A program made the translations under genes and the position numbers. From Rhizobium sp. Root1212 (GTDB lineage: Bacteria > Pseudomonadota > Alphaproteobacteria > Rhizobiales > Rhizobiaceae), in the NCBI RefSeq assembly GCF_001424985.1, contig NZ_LMDA01000023.1, positions 57,495-121,494 on the forward strand: a stretch of DNA of 64,000 bases. Direction: 5' to 3'. Under the pieces are notes generated by a model. It was given only the letters and a program-made list of their open reading frames with translations. It did no database searches and was not told the origin of the DNA. The first letter of the stretch is position 1. Each line of letters begins with the position of its first letter. Positions 34,860-43,261 of this stretch are shown here, one piece after another.

Positions 34860-36353
34860 TCAGTCTGCCTTGGCGCGACGCGCCGGGAAGAGAATGATGT
34901 CGCGGATCGACGGCGAGTTGGTCAGCAGCATGATCAGGCGATCGACGCCGATGCCGAGGCCGCCGGCAGGCGGCATGCCCTGGTCCATGGCGTCGAGGAA
35001 CTCGTCATCGAGCTGCTTGTCCTTTTCGCCGCGGGCATGGGCCTGCTCCAGCTGCTCGACCATGCGGCGGCGCTGTTCTTCCGGGTCGTTGAGTTCGGAG
35101 AAGGCGTTGCCGAGTTCCCAGGTGTTGCAATAGGTCTCGAAACGCTCGACGAGGCGGGGTTCGCCCGGCACTTCCTTGGCAAAGGGCGAGATGTCCTTCG
35201 GGAAATGGGTGACATGGCTCGGCTGGATCAGCGTCGGCTCGACCTTCTCTTCGAAGATGAAGGCGAGGCATTCGCCCCAGGTCCAGTCCTTCTCGACGGC
35301 AAAGCCGGCAGCCTTGGCGGCAGCGCGGGCTTCCTCGTCCGACTTGAGGGCGAGGAAGTCGATGCCCGTTGCTTCCTTCACCGCATCCGGCATCGGCACG
35401 CGCTTGAACGGCCCCTTGAAGGAGATTTCCTTGTCGCCGAAGGCGAATTCGGTCGAGCCGTGAATCTTGATGGCGAGTTCCGAGAACAGCCGCTCGACGA
35501 GGTCCATGATGTCCTCGTAGTCGGCATAGGCCCAGTAGCACTCCATCATCGTGAATTCGGGATTGTGCCGGGTGGAGACGCCTTCGTTGCGGAAGTTGCG
35601 GTTGATCTCGAACACCTTGTCGGTGAGGCCCGAAACCAGCGTGCGCTTCAGGAACAGTTCCGGCGCGATGCGCAGGTACATATCGAGCTTCAGCGTGTTG
35701 TGATGCGTCTTGAACGGCTCGGCGGTCGCGCCGCCATAGACCGAATGCAGCATCGGCGTCTCGACTTCCATGAAGCCGTCGTTTTCCATGAAGCGGCGGA
35801 TGCCGGAGACGATCTTCGAGCGCTGCTGGAAGCGCAGCTTCGAGTCGTCATTGGTCATGATGTCGAGGTGACGCTTGCGGTAGCGCAGCTCGATGTCGGA
35901 GAGGCCATGCCACTTTTCCGGCATCGGCAGCAGCGACTTCGTCAGCATCGTGATCTGCTGTGCGTTGATCGTCAGTTCGCCGCGCTTGGTGCGGCGCACG
36001 ACGCCGGTCACGCCGATGATATCGCCGATGTCGATCAGGGGTAGCAGGGCGCGGGCTTCTTCCGGGGTCGTGTCCTTGTGGCTGAAGATCTGGATCTTGC
36101 CCGAGGCATCGCGGATGTCCATGAACATGCCGGAATTGCGCGAGGAATAGACGCGGCCGGCAACGGTGACGACATCCTGCGTCTCGGTGTCCGGCTCAAG
36201 GCTCTCGTACTTCTCGGCGAGTTCGCCATTGGTGATCGTGCGGTGGAAATGCGCCGGATAGACGTCGCCGATCTGTTCGCGCAGCAGCTTCAGCTTTTGC
36301 GCGCGGACTTCGGTCACGTCGGAGGAAAGGGCGGTTTCGGTCTTTTCGGTCAT
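34860..36353 (-). CDS. lysS: Lysyl-tRNA synthetase, class II
   Basis: LysS charges tRNA-Lys with lysine. The 497-residue protein has the N-terminal OB-fold anticodon-binding domain (about 55-165, VAGRVYSSRNSGMFMDIRDASGKIQIF) and the class II catalytic core with motif 2 FRNEGVSTRHNPEFTMMECYWAYADYEDIM and motif 3 GLGIGVDRLIMLLTNSPSIRDIILFP at the C-terminus. It starts nine bases after the gltX stop with AGGAAAG upstream, so the two synthetases form an operon. Confidence 0.95.
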   Translation of the reverse strand: MTEKTETALSSDVTEVRAQKLKLLREQIGDVYPAHFHRTITNGELAEKYESLEPDTETQDVVTVAGRVYSSRNSGMFMDIRDASGKIQIFSHKDTTPEEARALLPLIDIGDIIGVTGVVRRTKRGELTINAQQITMLTKSLLPMPEKWHGLSDIELRYRKRHLDIMTNDDSKLRFQQRSKIVSGIRRFMENDGFMEVETPMLHSVYGGATAEPFKTHHNTLKLDMYLRIAPELFLKRTLVSGLTDKVFEINRNFRNEGVSTRHNPEFTMMECYWAYADYEDIMDLVERLFSELAIKIHGSTEFAFGDKEISFKGPFKRVPMPDAVKEATGIDFLALKSDEEARAAAKAAGFAVEKDWTWGECLAFIFEEKVEPTLIQPSHVTHFPKDISPFAKEVPGEPRLVERFETYCNTWELGNAFSELNDPEEQRRRMVEQLEQAHARGEKDKQLDDEFLDAMDQGMPPAGGLGIGVDRLIMLLTNSPSIRDIILFPARRAKAD

Positions 36354-36362
36354 GATCTTTCC

Positions 36363-37820
36363 TTACTTTCCGCTGCCGGCCATGGAGGCGACGACCTGGC
36401 CGGCGACCTTCAGGCGCTGGCGCACGACGGAGCGGCCGAGAATGGCCATCGAGTCAAACAGGGGCAGCGACCGCGACGAACCGGAAACGGCGATGAACAG
36501 CGGTGCGACGACCACCTTCAGCTTCTTTTCCAGACGGTCGGCGACGGCGCGCAGTTCGGCTTCGATGGATTCGACGTTCCATTCGAGGATTTTTTCGAGC
36601 GACGGCTGAACCTCGTTGAAGATCGCCACCAGCTCTTCCGGCGTGGATTTCACCTTGGCGAAGGACGCGGCATCGAGTCCGAGGTCGGACTTGAACAGGA
36701 AGCCGGCGAGATCAGGCAGATCGCCGAACTTGGTGATGCGCGACTGCGAGAGCTTGAGGCCCTGGTTGATGCGGTCGTTTTCCATCGCCCAGGCCAGCAC
36801 CCGGCCGCGGAATTCCTCTTCCGATAGGCCTTCGCGCAGCCAGCGGCCGTTCAGCCAGTCGAGCTTCTGGATATCGAAGATCGCACCGGCCTTGGACAGG
36901 TTTTCCGGATCGAACTTTTCGGCGAGCTGATCCATGGTCAGCATCTCTTCGCCTTCGGCGATCTGGATGAAGAACAGGCCGAGGAAGTTCATCACCGCTT
37001 CCGGCAGGTAGCCGAGGGCGGAGTAGTAGGAGATCGAGGTCGGGTTCTTGCGCTTCGACAGCTTCGATTTGTCGGCATTGCGCATCAGCGACAGGTGCAT
37101 GAACACCGGCGGCTTAAGCCCGAGATACTGGTAGATCAGGATGTGCTTCGGTACCGATGCCAGCCACTCCTCGCCGCGGGCGACGTGGGTGATCTTCATC
37201 ATATGGTCGTCGACGACGTTTGCCATGTGATAGGTCGGCATGCCGTCGGCCTTGAGCAGCACCTGCATGTCGACGGCATCCCACGGAATTTCGACCGGGC
37301 CGTAGACGCCATCGACGAACTTGCAGGAGCCCTCGGTCGGGATTTTCATGCGCACGACGGTCGGTTCTCCGGCCGCCATGCGGGTCGTGACTTCCTCGGC
37401 CGTCAGCGTCAGGCAGAGACCGTCATATTTCGGCGGCTTGCCGGCGGCGCGCTGGGCTTCGCGCATCTCCGTCAGGCGCTCGGGCGTGCAGAAGCAGCGG
37501 AAGCCGTGGCCGTTTTCGACGATCTTCTCGACGTAAGGCAAATAGAGGTCCTTGCGGTCGCTCTGGCGATAGGGGCCGTAGGGGCCGCCGATGTCCGGGC
37601 CTTCCGACCATTCGAGCCCGCACCATTTCAACGCGTCCAGCACCTTCGTCTCGAATTCCGGCGTCGAGCGGGTCGCGTCGGTATCCTCGATGCGCAGGAT
37701 GAACTCGCCGCCGTGCTTCTTGGCAAAGAGGTAGTTGAACAGCGCGATATAGGCGGTGCCGATATGGGGTTCGCCGGTGGGGGAAGGTGCGATGCGCACC
37801 CGGACTGGTCTGTCGGTCAT
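36363..37820 (-). CDS. gltX: Glutamyl-tRNA synthetase
   Basis: GltX attaches glutamate to tRNA-Glu; in rhizobia, which usually have GatCAB, one GluRS may also mischarge tRNA-Gln. The 485-residue class I enzyme has the HIGH-type motif APSPTGEPHIGTAYIALFNY and the KMSKS-type motif KSKLSKRKNPTSI. I chose ATG 37820 (MTDRPVRVRIAPSPTG); the upstream in-frame 53 codons are not family-like. First gene of gltX-lysS. Confidence 0.93.
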   Translation of the reverse strand: MTDRPVRVRIAPSPTGEPHIGTAYIALFNYLFAKKHGGEFILRIEDTDATRSTPEFETKVLDALKWCGLEWSEGPDIGGPYGPYRQSDRKDLYLPYVEKIVENGHGFRCFCTPERLTEMREAQRAAGKPPKYDGLCLTLTAEEVTTRMAAGEPTVVRMKIPTEGSCKFVDGVYGPVEIPWDAVDMQVLLKADGMPTYHMANVVDDHMMKITHVARGEEWLASVPKHILIYQYLGLKPPVFMHLSLMRNADKSKLSKRKNPTSISYYSALGYLPEAVMNFLGLFFIQIAEGEEMLTMDQLAEKFDPENLSKAGAIFDIQKLDWLNGRWLREGLSEEEFRGRVLAWAMENDRINQGLKLSQSRITKFGDLPDLAGFLFKSDLGLDAASFAKVKSTPEELVAIFNEVQPSLEKILEWNVESIEAELRAVADRLEKKLKVVVAPLFIAVSGSSRSLPLFDSMAILGRSVVRQRLKVAGQVVASMAGSGK

Positions 37821-38000
37821 GATCCTGGCCCGTGTTCGGCCTTCCACCGGAGGTGCTTCGGTCCGGTCTGAAGGCCATGCTTTTCTGGGAGGAAATGCCC
37901 CGGATGGCGCCGCGAGAGGCGGAAAAGTGGGGAAAATCCATTCGGCTGGCGTGAGACCATATTCATAAGGAGACGTCAAGAAAAACTGGACAGGGTGTGC

Positions 38001-38049
38001 TTGACAGGGAATGGGGATCGCTGTACTTAACTCATAAGTTAATTAACTT
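38001..38049 (+). promoter_or_regulatory. Promoter and operator of the arsR-type gene
   Basis: A near-consensus promoter, TTGACA (38001-38006), 17 bases, TACTTA (38024-38029). It is followed directly by a perfect 14-bp palindrome AAGTTAATTAACTT (38036-38049) over the expected transcription start, 15 bases before the ArsR ATG. The position suits repression by the encoded ArsR protein. Confidence 0.75.
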
Positions 38050-38064
38050 GATGGTTTAATTGCG

Positions 38065-38412
38065 ATGGGCGAGGAACAGCTGACCGCGACCTTCTCGGCG
38101 CTTGCCGATCCGACCCGCAGGGCGATCCTCGCCCGGCTGGCCAAAGGGGAGGCTTCGGTCAACGAACTGGCGGCACCGTTCGAAATGAGCCTGCCGGCCA
38201 TCTCGAAGCATCTGAAGGTGCTGGAGAAGGCGGGGCTCATCAGCCGCGGCCGCGAGGCGCAGTGGCGACCCTGCCGGCTGGAGCCCGGTCCGCTGAAGGA
38301 CCTGCAGGGCTGGCTCGATAACTACAGGCAATTCTGGGATCAGAGTTTTGACCGGCTCGATCTCTATCTTCGAAAACTGCAGGAAGGAGACGACAATGGA
38401 CGCAAGAGCTGA
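38065..38412 (+). CDS. ArsR-family transcriptional regulator
   Basis: A 115-residue winged-helix repressor. The helix-turn-helix region reads LADPTRRAILARLAKGEASVNELA and MSLPAISKHLKVLEKAGLISR, with no Cys metal-binding motif, so it belongs to the metal-independent subgroup often paired with SRPBCC/AHSA1 proteins. Its end overlaps the start of the next gene by 17 bases. A palindromic operator lies over its own promoter, implying autoregulation. Confidence 0.9.
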   Translation: MGEEQLTATFSALADPTRRAILARLAKGEASVNELAAPFEMSLPAISKHLKVLEKAGLISRGREAQWRPCRLEPGPLKDLQGWLDNYRQFWDQSFDRLDLYLRKLQEGDDNGRKS

Positions 38413-38881
38413 ATACGTGCCGGCCGCCAAGGCCAACCTTGTCTTGAAGCGCACCTTCGATGCGCCGGTTGCCTTGGTCTACAAGGTCTGGACCGATCCC
38501 TATCACCTGGCGCAATGGTGGGGGCCGCATGGCTATTCCACACCTGTCTGCGAGGTCGATTTGCGCCCCGGCGGCGTCATCCGCTTGCACATGGAAGGGG
38601 CGGACGGAGTGCGCAATCCGTCGAACGGCGTAGTCAAGGAGGTGGTCGAGAACGAGCGCTTTGCCTTCACCACCACCTGGGACGACGAGACCGGCACGCC
38701 GATGATCGAACTCCTGAATACGGTGACGCTCAGGGCGGTCGGCGACCGCACCGAGATGACGCTTCATACCGAGGTGCTGAAAATCACCAGGGAACTGGTG
38801 CCGCAACTCGATGGCGGCATGGAGGAAGGCTGGAGCCAGAGCCTCGAAAAAATGGCTGCCGTTATTGCCCAACTCGTCTGA
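38396..38881 (+). CDS. SRPBCC (AHSA1-like) protein
   Basis: A 161-residue START/Bet-v-1-fold protein. The family pattern is seen as LKRTFDAPVALVYKVWTDPYHLAQWWGPHGYS and VVEVVENERF-like KEVVENERFAFTTTWDDETG, with the closing helix GGMEEGWSQSLEKMAAVIAQL. The fold binds hydrophobic ligands or Hsp90-like partners; no substrate can be inferred. It is translated from an ATG inside the end of the arsR-type gene after AAGGAG, so the pair is an operon. Confidence 0.88.
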   Translation: MDARAEYVPAAKANLVLKRTFDAPVALVYKVWTDPYHLAQWWGPHGYSTPVCEVDLRPGGVIRLHMEGADGVRNPSNGVVKEVVENERFAFTTTWDDETGTPMIELLNTVTLRAVGDRTEMTLHTEVLKITRELVPQLDGGMEEGWSQSLEKMAAVIAQLV

Positions 38882-38896
38882 TCTTTTGGAGTTTTT

Positions 38897-39430
38897 ATGC
38901 TGAAAACCATTCTTATCATTCTCGCCGTCATCGTATTGGCGGCGATTGCGCTGGTCATCTTCGCCTCGACGAAGCCGGATACGTTCCATGTCGAGCGCAG
39001 CGCAACGATCGCGGCGCCGCCCGAGAAGATCGTGCCGCTGATCAATGATTTCCATCAGTGGCAAGCCTGGTCGCCCTATGAAAAGCGCGATCCGGCGATG
39101 AGCCGCAGCTTCTCGGGTTCCCCGCTCGGACCGGGGGCTATCTATGCCTGGGACGGCAACAAGGATATTGGCGCCGGCCGCATGGAAATTCTGGAAAGTT
39201 CGGCTGAAAAAGTCGTTATCAAGCTCGATTTCAGCCGGCCGTTCGAGGCCCACAATATCGCGACCTTCACGCTTTCGCCCGCCGCAAGCGGCACAGCAGT
39301 CACTTGGGCGATGGATGGCCCGAGCCCGCTGATCGCCAAGGTCATGGGCGTGTTCTTCAGCATGGACGAGATGATCGGCAAGGACTTTGTCGTCGGTCTC
39401 GAAAACCTGAAGGGCATCGCGGAAAAATGA
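38897..39430 (+). CDS. Membrane-anchored SRPBCC protein
   Basis: A 177-residue protein with an N-terminal membrane helix (LKTILIILAVIVLAAIALVIF) followed by a polyketide-cyclase/START-type fold: VERSATIAAPPEKIVPLINDFHQWQAWSPYEK and the closing MIGKDFVVGLENLKGIAE. The ligand is unknown. It starts 15 bases after the AHSA1-like gene and is the third gene of the ArsR operon. A hairpin-rich intergenic region follows at once. Confidence 0.85.
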   Translation: MLKTILIILAVIVLAAIALVIFASTKPDTFHVERSATIAAPPEKIVPLINDFHQWQAWSPYEKRDPAMSRSFSGSPLGPGAIYAWDGNKDIGAGRMEILESSAEKVVIKLDFSRPFEAHNIATFTLSPAASGTAVTWAMDGPSPLIAKVMGVFFSMDEMIGKDFVVGLENLKGIAEK

Positions 39431-39459
39431 AAAAAGCCGGAACCATATGAGGTTCCGGC
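39431..39459 (-). terminator. Minus-strand intrinsic terminator
   Basis: A perfect 9-bp stem, GCCGGAACC (39436-39444) with GGTTCCGGC (39451-39459), loop atatga. On the minus strand it is followed by TTTTTTCATTTTT, a strong uridine tract. On the plus strand there is no T run after it. No protein gene on the minus strand ends here, which suggests a non-coding transcript or read-through from terC. Confidence 0.7.
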
Positions 39460-39587
39460 CCGTTAGCTCTCCAGAGGAATGCGGGCCGTGTCAATCGGAC
39501 CCGAGGGTGCCGAAGAACGCAGGGATTTTTCCGATTTCTCCCTGTGGCCAACGAAACGGCAGTCGAGCTTCTTACCCCTCCGGCCCG
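39456..39587. ncRNA. Candidate structured RNA between the SRPBCC operon and terC
   Basis: A 130-base stretch with no open frame of note. Three segments can pair in two exclusive ways: CGGCCCG (39456-39462), CGGGCCG (39482-39488) and CGGCCCG (39581-39587). The outer pairing nests further stems: GAGGG (39503-39507) with CCCTC (39576-39580), AAGAA (39513-39517) with TTCTT (39569-39573), and CAGGGA (39520-39525) with TCCCTG (39539-39544). With the minus-strand terminator at 39431 it could be a small RNA on the minus strand, or a structured 3' UTR on the plus strand. I cannot match it to a named family. Confidence 0.4.
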
Positions 39588-39611
39588 TATCCTCTTCACG
39601 TCCGAAATGAG

Positions 39612-39650
39612 AAAGCCCCAGGATTTGCGGTCCTGGGGCTTTTCTTTTTT
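39612..39650. terminator. Bidirectional terminator between SRPBCC operon and terC
   Basis: A perfect 10-bp stem, AGCCCCAGGA (39614-39623) and TCCTGGGGCT (39631-39640), loop tttgcgg, followed by TTTCTTTTTT on the plus strand. The minus strand also has a short pyrimidine run after it. It terminates the plus-strand SRPBCC transcript and probably terC. Confidence 0.9.
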
Positions 39651-40398
39651 ATTTGTGGCCTGACTTGGCCTTCTGTCGTCGGTTGCGCGACAGCATGTTC
39701 AGCACCTCGACAAGCGCCGAGAAGGCCATGGCGGCGTAAATGTAGCCCTTCGGCACATGCAGGCCCATGCCCTCGGCAATCAGCGTCGTGCCGATCATCA
39801 GCAGGAAGGCGAGCGCCAGCATGACGATGGTCGGGTTCTGCTCGATGAAGCGGGCGAGCGGGCCGGCGGCGACCAGCATCACCGTGACGGCCGCGATGAC
39901 GGCGATGACCATGATCGGCAGATGCGGCGTCATGCCGACGGCGGTGATGATGCTGTCGACCGAGAAGACGAGGTCGAGCAGTAGAATCTGGCCGATGGCG
40001 GCGGCAAAGGTTGTGGTCGCGGAGCTGGCGATGAAATCCTCGTCGTGATCGGCGGGATCGACATTGTGGTGGATTTCCTTGGTCGCCTTCCAGACGAGGA
40101 AGAGACCGCCGCCGATCAGGATCATGTCCTTCCAGGAGAAGCCGTGGCCGAAGAGTTCGAAGACCGGCGTCGTCAGCTTGACGATCCAGGCGACGGTGCC
40201 GAGCAGGGCAAGGCGCATGACGAGCGCGAGGCTGATGCCGATCTTGCGTGCGCGTTCGCGGTGTTCCGGCGGCAGCTTGTTGGTGAGGATCGAGATGAAG
40301 ATCAGGTTGTCGATCCCCAGAACCACCTCCATGACGACCAGAGTGACAAGCGCAACCCAAGCTGTGGGGTCCTGGAGAAGCTGGAGCATTTCTGGCAT
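39649..40398 (-). CDS. TerC-family integral membrane protein
   Basis: A 249-residue membrane protein with seven or so helices and the TerC signature [23 protein letters not shown], with acidic residues within the first membrane helix that family members use for metal (Mn2+) export. The second half repeats the pattern [18 protein letters not shown]. It is called tellurite-resistance related by family, but manganese efflux or co-translocational metallation is the better supported role. It is monocistronic. Confidence 0.88.
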   Translation of the reverse strand: MPEMLQLLQDPTAWVALVTLVVMEVVLGIDNLIFISILTNKLPPEHRERARKIGISLALVMRLALLGTVAWIVKLTTPVFELFGHGFSWKDMILIGGGLFLVWKATKEIHHNVDPADHDEDFIASSATTTFAAAIGQILLLDLVFSVDSIITAVGMTPHLPIMVIAVIAAVTVMLVAAGPLARFIEQNPTIVMLALAFLLMIGTTLIAEGMGLHVPKGYIYAAMAFSALVEVLNMLSRNRRQKAKSGHK

Positions 40399-40528
40399 CA
40401 GTGCCGGTCCTTCCTTGATGGATCAATATCGTTGCGCCGCTGTTTAGCGGATACGCATGAAGGGCCTATGTATGATGCATCGCTCTTCCTGCAAGCGGGA
40501 AGAGTATCGGAGCGGCTTCGATATACCG

Positions 40529-41005
40529 TTAACTCTCGATCGGAATCCAGATTTCGGTGATGCCGGTGCCGGTTTTCGGATCGAAGCGTTCGTCATAGCG
40601 TTCGAGCATGTCCGGAAAGGCGCCGTGTCGGAAACCTGAGGCGGGCAGCCATTCGGTGAAGATGCGCTGGACGAGCGGCGGGATGCCGGAAACATGGCCA
40701 TCAAGGGTGAAGACCGCATAGACGCGGGCCGGCAGGCTGAGGAAGGTGAAGCCGGCGGGAAGCAGGGAGGAGGGTTCGGCGATCTCGATTGCCGTGTGGT
40801 AGTTGAAGTGCCCGTCCTTGCCGTCCTCGTGGGTGCAAATGCCGTAGGCGACATCGCCGACGGTATCCTCCAGCGCGCCGTAAAGACGGTTGAACTCCTG
40901 CCATTGGGCGGGAATGCCGTCGATCTCGCCCATGGCGTATTCGCGCGTAATTACGGCCATCAGCATCGACGGCGAGCCGACGATGCGCGGTGAAAGGTCT
41001 TCCAT
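40529..41005 (-). CDS. GyrI-like / AraC effector-binding domain protein
   Basis: A 158-residue stand-alone effector-binding domain of the kind found at the C-terminus of AraC- and MerR-type regulators (GyrI-like). The typical core is seen as MAVITREYAMGEIDGIPAQWQEFNRLYGALE, YGICTHEDGKDGHFNYHTAIEI and the closing FDPKTGTGITEIWIPIE. There is no DNA-binding domain, so it may bind small hydrophobic molecules or protect gyrase; the role here is unknown. It lies 49 bases downstream of the tetR gene in the same direction and could be read from it. Confidence 0.82.
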   Translation of the reverse strand: MEDLSPRIVGSPSMLMAVITREYAMGEIDGIPAQWQEFNRLYGALEDTVGDVAYGICTHEDGKDGHFNYHTAIEIAEPSSLLPAGFTFLSLPARVYAVFTLDGHVSGIPPLVQRIFTEWLPASGFRHGAFPDMLERYDERFDPKTGTGITEIWIPIES

Positions 41006-41054
41006 CGGGATTATCTCCTCACGGGCGAGACTGTGCCTTCCGGCGGAAGGGAAA

Positions 41055-41756
41055 TCAACCGTGTTCCGGCAGGTAGGATTTCAGGAAGACGTCGGCTGCC
41101 GAGGAGACGGTATAGTCGAGCATGGCCTCCGTCGGCGGTTCGGCCATCACGCCGAAGAGGCGCTGCTTGAACATGCCGGCCATGGCCATCTCGATGAACT
41201 GGCGCGAGGCGAGGTCCGGGTCGGGTATGGCAAGTTCGCCGGCCGCCACTTTCCGCTTCAGGAAGGCGTGCAGCACGGTGTGGCCGTTTTCCGGCGTGGC
41301 GCCGAAGAAGCCGCAGGCAAGCTGCGGCATTCGGTCGGTCACGCCCAGCACGATGCGCATGGCGCGGATCGTCGGCTCGGCGGTGATGTGGGTCGCCAGT
41401 GTCACGCCGAATTCGATCAGGGTCTGCCGCAAGGGTTTTTTTTCGTCCAGCTTGTGGCGCACCGTCTCGACGACGCGGCTGCGCTCCTGCTGAATCATCG
41501 CTGCAAACAGGTCTTCCTTGTTTTCGAAATAGACGTAGATCGTGCCCTTCGAAACACCGGCCTCGCGGGTGATGTCGTTCATCGAGACCGAATCGAAGCC
41601 GCCGCGCAGGAAGACGCGCTTGGCCCCTTCGATGATCTGCTCGCGTTTGGCCGGATCTTCACCGGCGACCCTGCGGCCAGCAGGATGGCAGCCGGCCATC
41701 TCGTCTTGGGCTTCGGCAGCGTCGGTCACGGTCATTTCCTCTCGATCCGGTCGCAT
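41055..41756 (-). CDS. emrR: TetR-family repressor of the emrAB genes
   Basis: A 233-residue repressor with an N-terminal TetR helix-turn-helix, REQIIEGAKRVFLRGGFDSVSMNDITREAGVSKGTIYVYFENKEDLFAAM, and a ligand-binding C-terminal domain. The start is uncertain: ATG 41756, ATG 41735 or GTG 41729, the last having GAGGA seven bases upstream. It is divergent from emrA, and two palindromic operators lie between. The arrangement matches the flavonoid-responsive EmrR/EmrAB system described in Ensifer meliloti; the name is by synteny and family. Confidence 0.85.
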   Translation of the reverse strand: MRPDREEMTVTDAAEAQDEMAGCHPAGRRVAGEDPAKREQIIEGAKRVFLRGGFDSVSMNDITREAGVSKGTIYVYFENKEDLFAAMIQQERSRVVETVRHKLDEKKPLRQTLIEFGVTLATHITAEPTIRAMRIVLGVTDRMPQLACGFFGATPENGHTVLHAFLKRKVAAGELAIPDPDLASRQFIEMAMAGMFKQRLFGVMAEPPTEAMLDYTVSSAADVFLKSYLPEHG

Positions 41757-41774
41757 TGTCGTGATGTTAATTTT

Positions 41775-41853
41775 TCGAACCGATTGGTTCGATTTCTCTT
41801 GATATGGGGGATGAAACGCACTATGTCAAATCGAACCGAACGGTTTGGTTCGA
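41775..41853. promoter_or_regulatory. Twin operator between emrR and emrA
   Basis: Two palindromes with the same arms TCGAACC and GGTTCGA: site 1 at 41775-41792 with a 4-base centre, site 2 at 41831-41853 with a 9-base centre that itself holds the smaller palindrome AACCGaaCGGTT. They lie in the 127-base gap between the divergent genes, site 2 being 31 bases before emrA. They are the likely binding sites of the TetR repressor on both promoters. Confidence 0.8.
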
Positions 41854-41883
41854 AATTTCCCACACAAGGGCTGGTCGCGCAAT

Positions 41884-43098
41884 ATGTCCGTATCCAAGAA
41901 AACCGGTGCCGCTCACGTTCGTCCCGTCGATGAGGAGTTCAAGGCCGACAGCGCGGTCGAAACCGCGGCTCCCGAGGCGAAGGATGCTGCCGCCCCCGTG
42001 GCCGAGGCTGCCGTTGCGCCCGCCACCGCGCCGCAGAAGCCGAAGCGCCGCTCCTTCCTCCTGCCGCTCGTCGGGCTCGCCTTGCTCGCCGGTGGCGGTT
42101 GGTATGGCTACGACTGGTGGACGGATGGCCGTTTCCTGATCTCCACGGACGATGCCTATATCGAAGGCGATATCGCCTCCATTTCGCCGAAGGTCTCCGG
42201 CTATGTCGAGAAGGTCAACGTCGTTGCCAACCAGCGCGTGAAGGCGGGCGATCCGCTGATCACCATCGATAATGGCGACTACAAGCTGGCGGCCGAGCAG
42301 GCGGAAGCTCAGATCGTCACCGAAAAGCTCTCGCTTCAGCGCTTCGACGCCCAGATCGCCGGCGCAAAGGCAAGCCTTGCCCAGGCCGAGGCGACGAAGG
42401 CGGCACTCGAAGCCGCCGTGCGCGGTGCCGAGATCAACCAGCGCCGTGCCAGCGAGCTTCAGTCGAAGGATGTCGGTACGGTCGCCGCCAAGGATACGGC
42501 CGAGATCGCACTCGCGCAGGCCAAGGCCAATCTGATCGGCGGCGATGCCAATATCGAAGCGGCCAAGGCCAATATCACCGTGCTTCAGGCCCAGCGCGCC
42601 GAAGCCGAAAGCACCGTGCGGACGCTTGAGCTTGCCCGCGACAAGGCCGAGCGCGACCTTGGCTTCACCGTGCTGAAGGCGCCCTATGACGGTATCGTCG
42701 GCAATCTGGCAGTTCAGGATGGCGATCTCGTCTCCGGCGGCCAGCGGCTGGCAGCGCTCGTTCCGGTGACGCAGCTCTATATCGACGCGAATTTCAAGGA
42801 AACGCAGATCGCGCACATGGTGCCGGGCTCGAAGGTCCGCATCCATGTCGATGCCTTCGACGAGGAGCCGATCATCGGCACGGTCGAGTCGCTTGCGCCG
42901 GCCTCCGGCTCGGTGTTCTCGCTGCTGCCGCCGGAAAACGCCACGGGTAACTTCACCAAGGTCATCCAGCGCGTTCCGGTTCGCATCTCCTTCCCGAAGG
43001 AGGTTCTCGACAGCGGCCGTCTGCGCGCCGGTTTGAGCGTCGTCGTCGATGTCGATACCCGCACCGCGCCGAAGGGCGATGTGGCTGTCGCCAAGTAA
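41884..43098 (+). CDS. emrA: EmrA-type membrane-fusion efflux protein
   Basis: A 404-residue periplasmic adaptor for the MFS exporter encoded next. A long Ala/Pro/Glu-rich cytoplasmic N-terminus (about 1-50) precedes one membrane helix (SFLLPLVGLALLAGGGWYGYDWW). The family lipoyl start is STDDAYIEGDIASISPKVSGYVEKV, then a coiled-coil hairpin and the returning half with APYDGIVGNLAVQDGDLVSGGQRLAALVP. A GC-rich terminator-like hairpin directly follows the stop. Confidence 0.9.
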   Translation: MSVSKKTGAAHVRPVDEEFKADSAVETAAPEAKDAAAPVAEAAVAPATAPQKPKRRSFLLPLVGLALLAGGGWYGYDWWTDGRFLISTDDAYIEGDIASISPKVSGYVEKVNVVANQRVKAGDPLITIDNGDYKLAAEQAEAQIVTEKLSLQRFDAQIAGAKASLAQAEATKAALEAAVRGAEINQRRASELQSKDVGTVAAKDTAEIALAQAKANLIGGDANIEAAKANITVLQAQRAEAESTVRTLELARDKAERDLGFTVLKAPYDGIVGNLAVQDGDLVSGGQRLAALVPVTQLYIDANFKETQIAHMVPGSKVRIHVDAFDEEPIIGTVESLAPASGSVFSLLPPENATGNFTKVIQRVPVRISFPKEVLDSGRLRAGLSVVVDVDTRTAPKGDVAVAK

Positions 43099-43105
43099 GG
43101 AATGA

Positions 43106-43131
43106 GGCGGCGCTCCGGCGCCGCCCTTTTT
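43106..43131 (+). terminator. Hairpin with T-run between emrA and emrB
   Basis: Perfect 8-bp stem GGCGGCGC / GCGCCGCC, loop tccg, followed by CTTTTT. It has all the marks of an intrinsic terminator although emrB follows in the same direction 131 bases later. Confidence 0.75.
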
Positions 43132-43261
43132 CATGATCCGCCCGACTTCAAGGAAGTCGCTCGGATGGTCGCCGGCAAAGGCCGGCATATTTCCATCTCT
43201 TGAAGCACCGGGCTGTTTTCTCCCATGAAACGCCCGCTTTCGCGCTGGGAGCGCGGATCAA

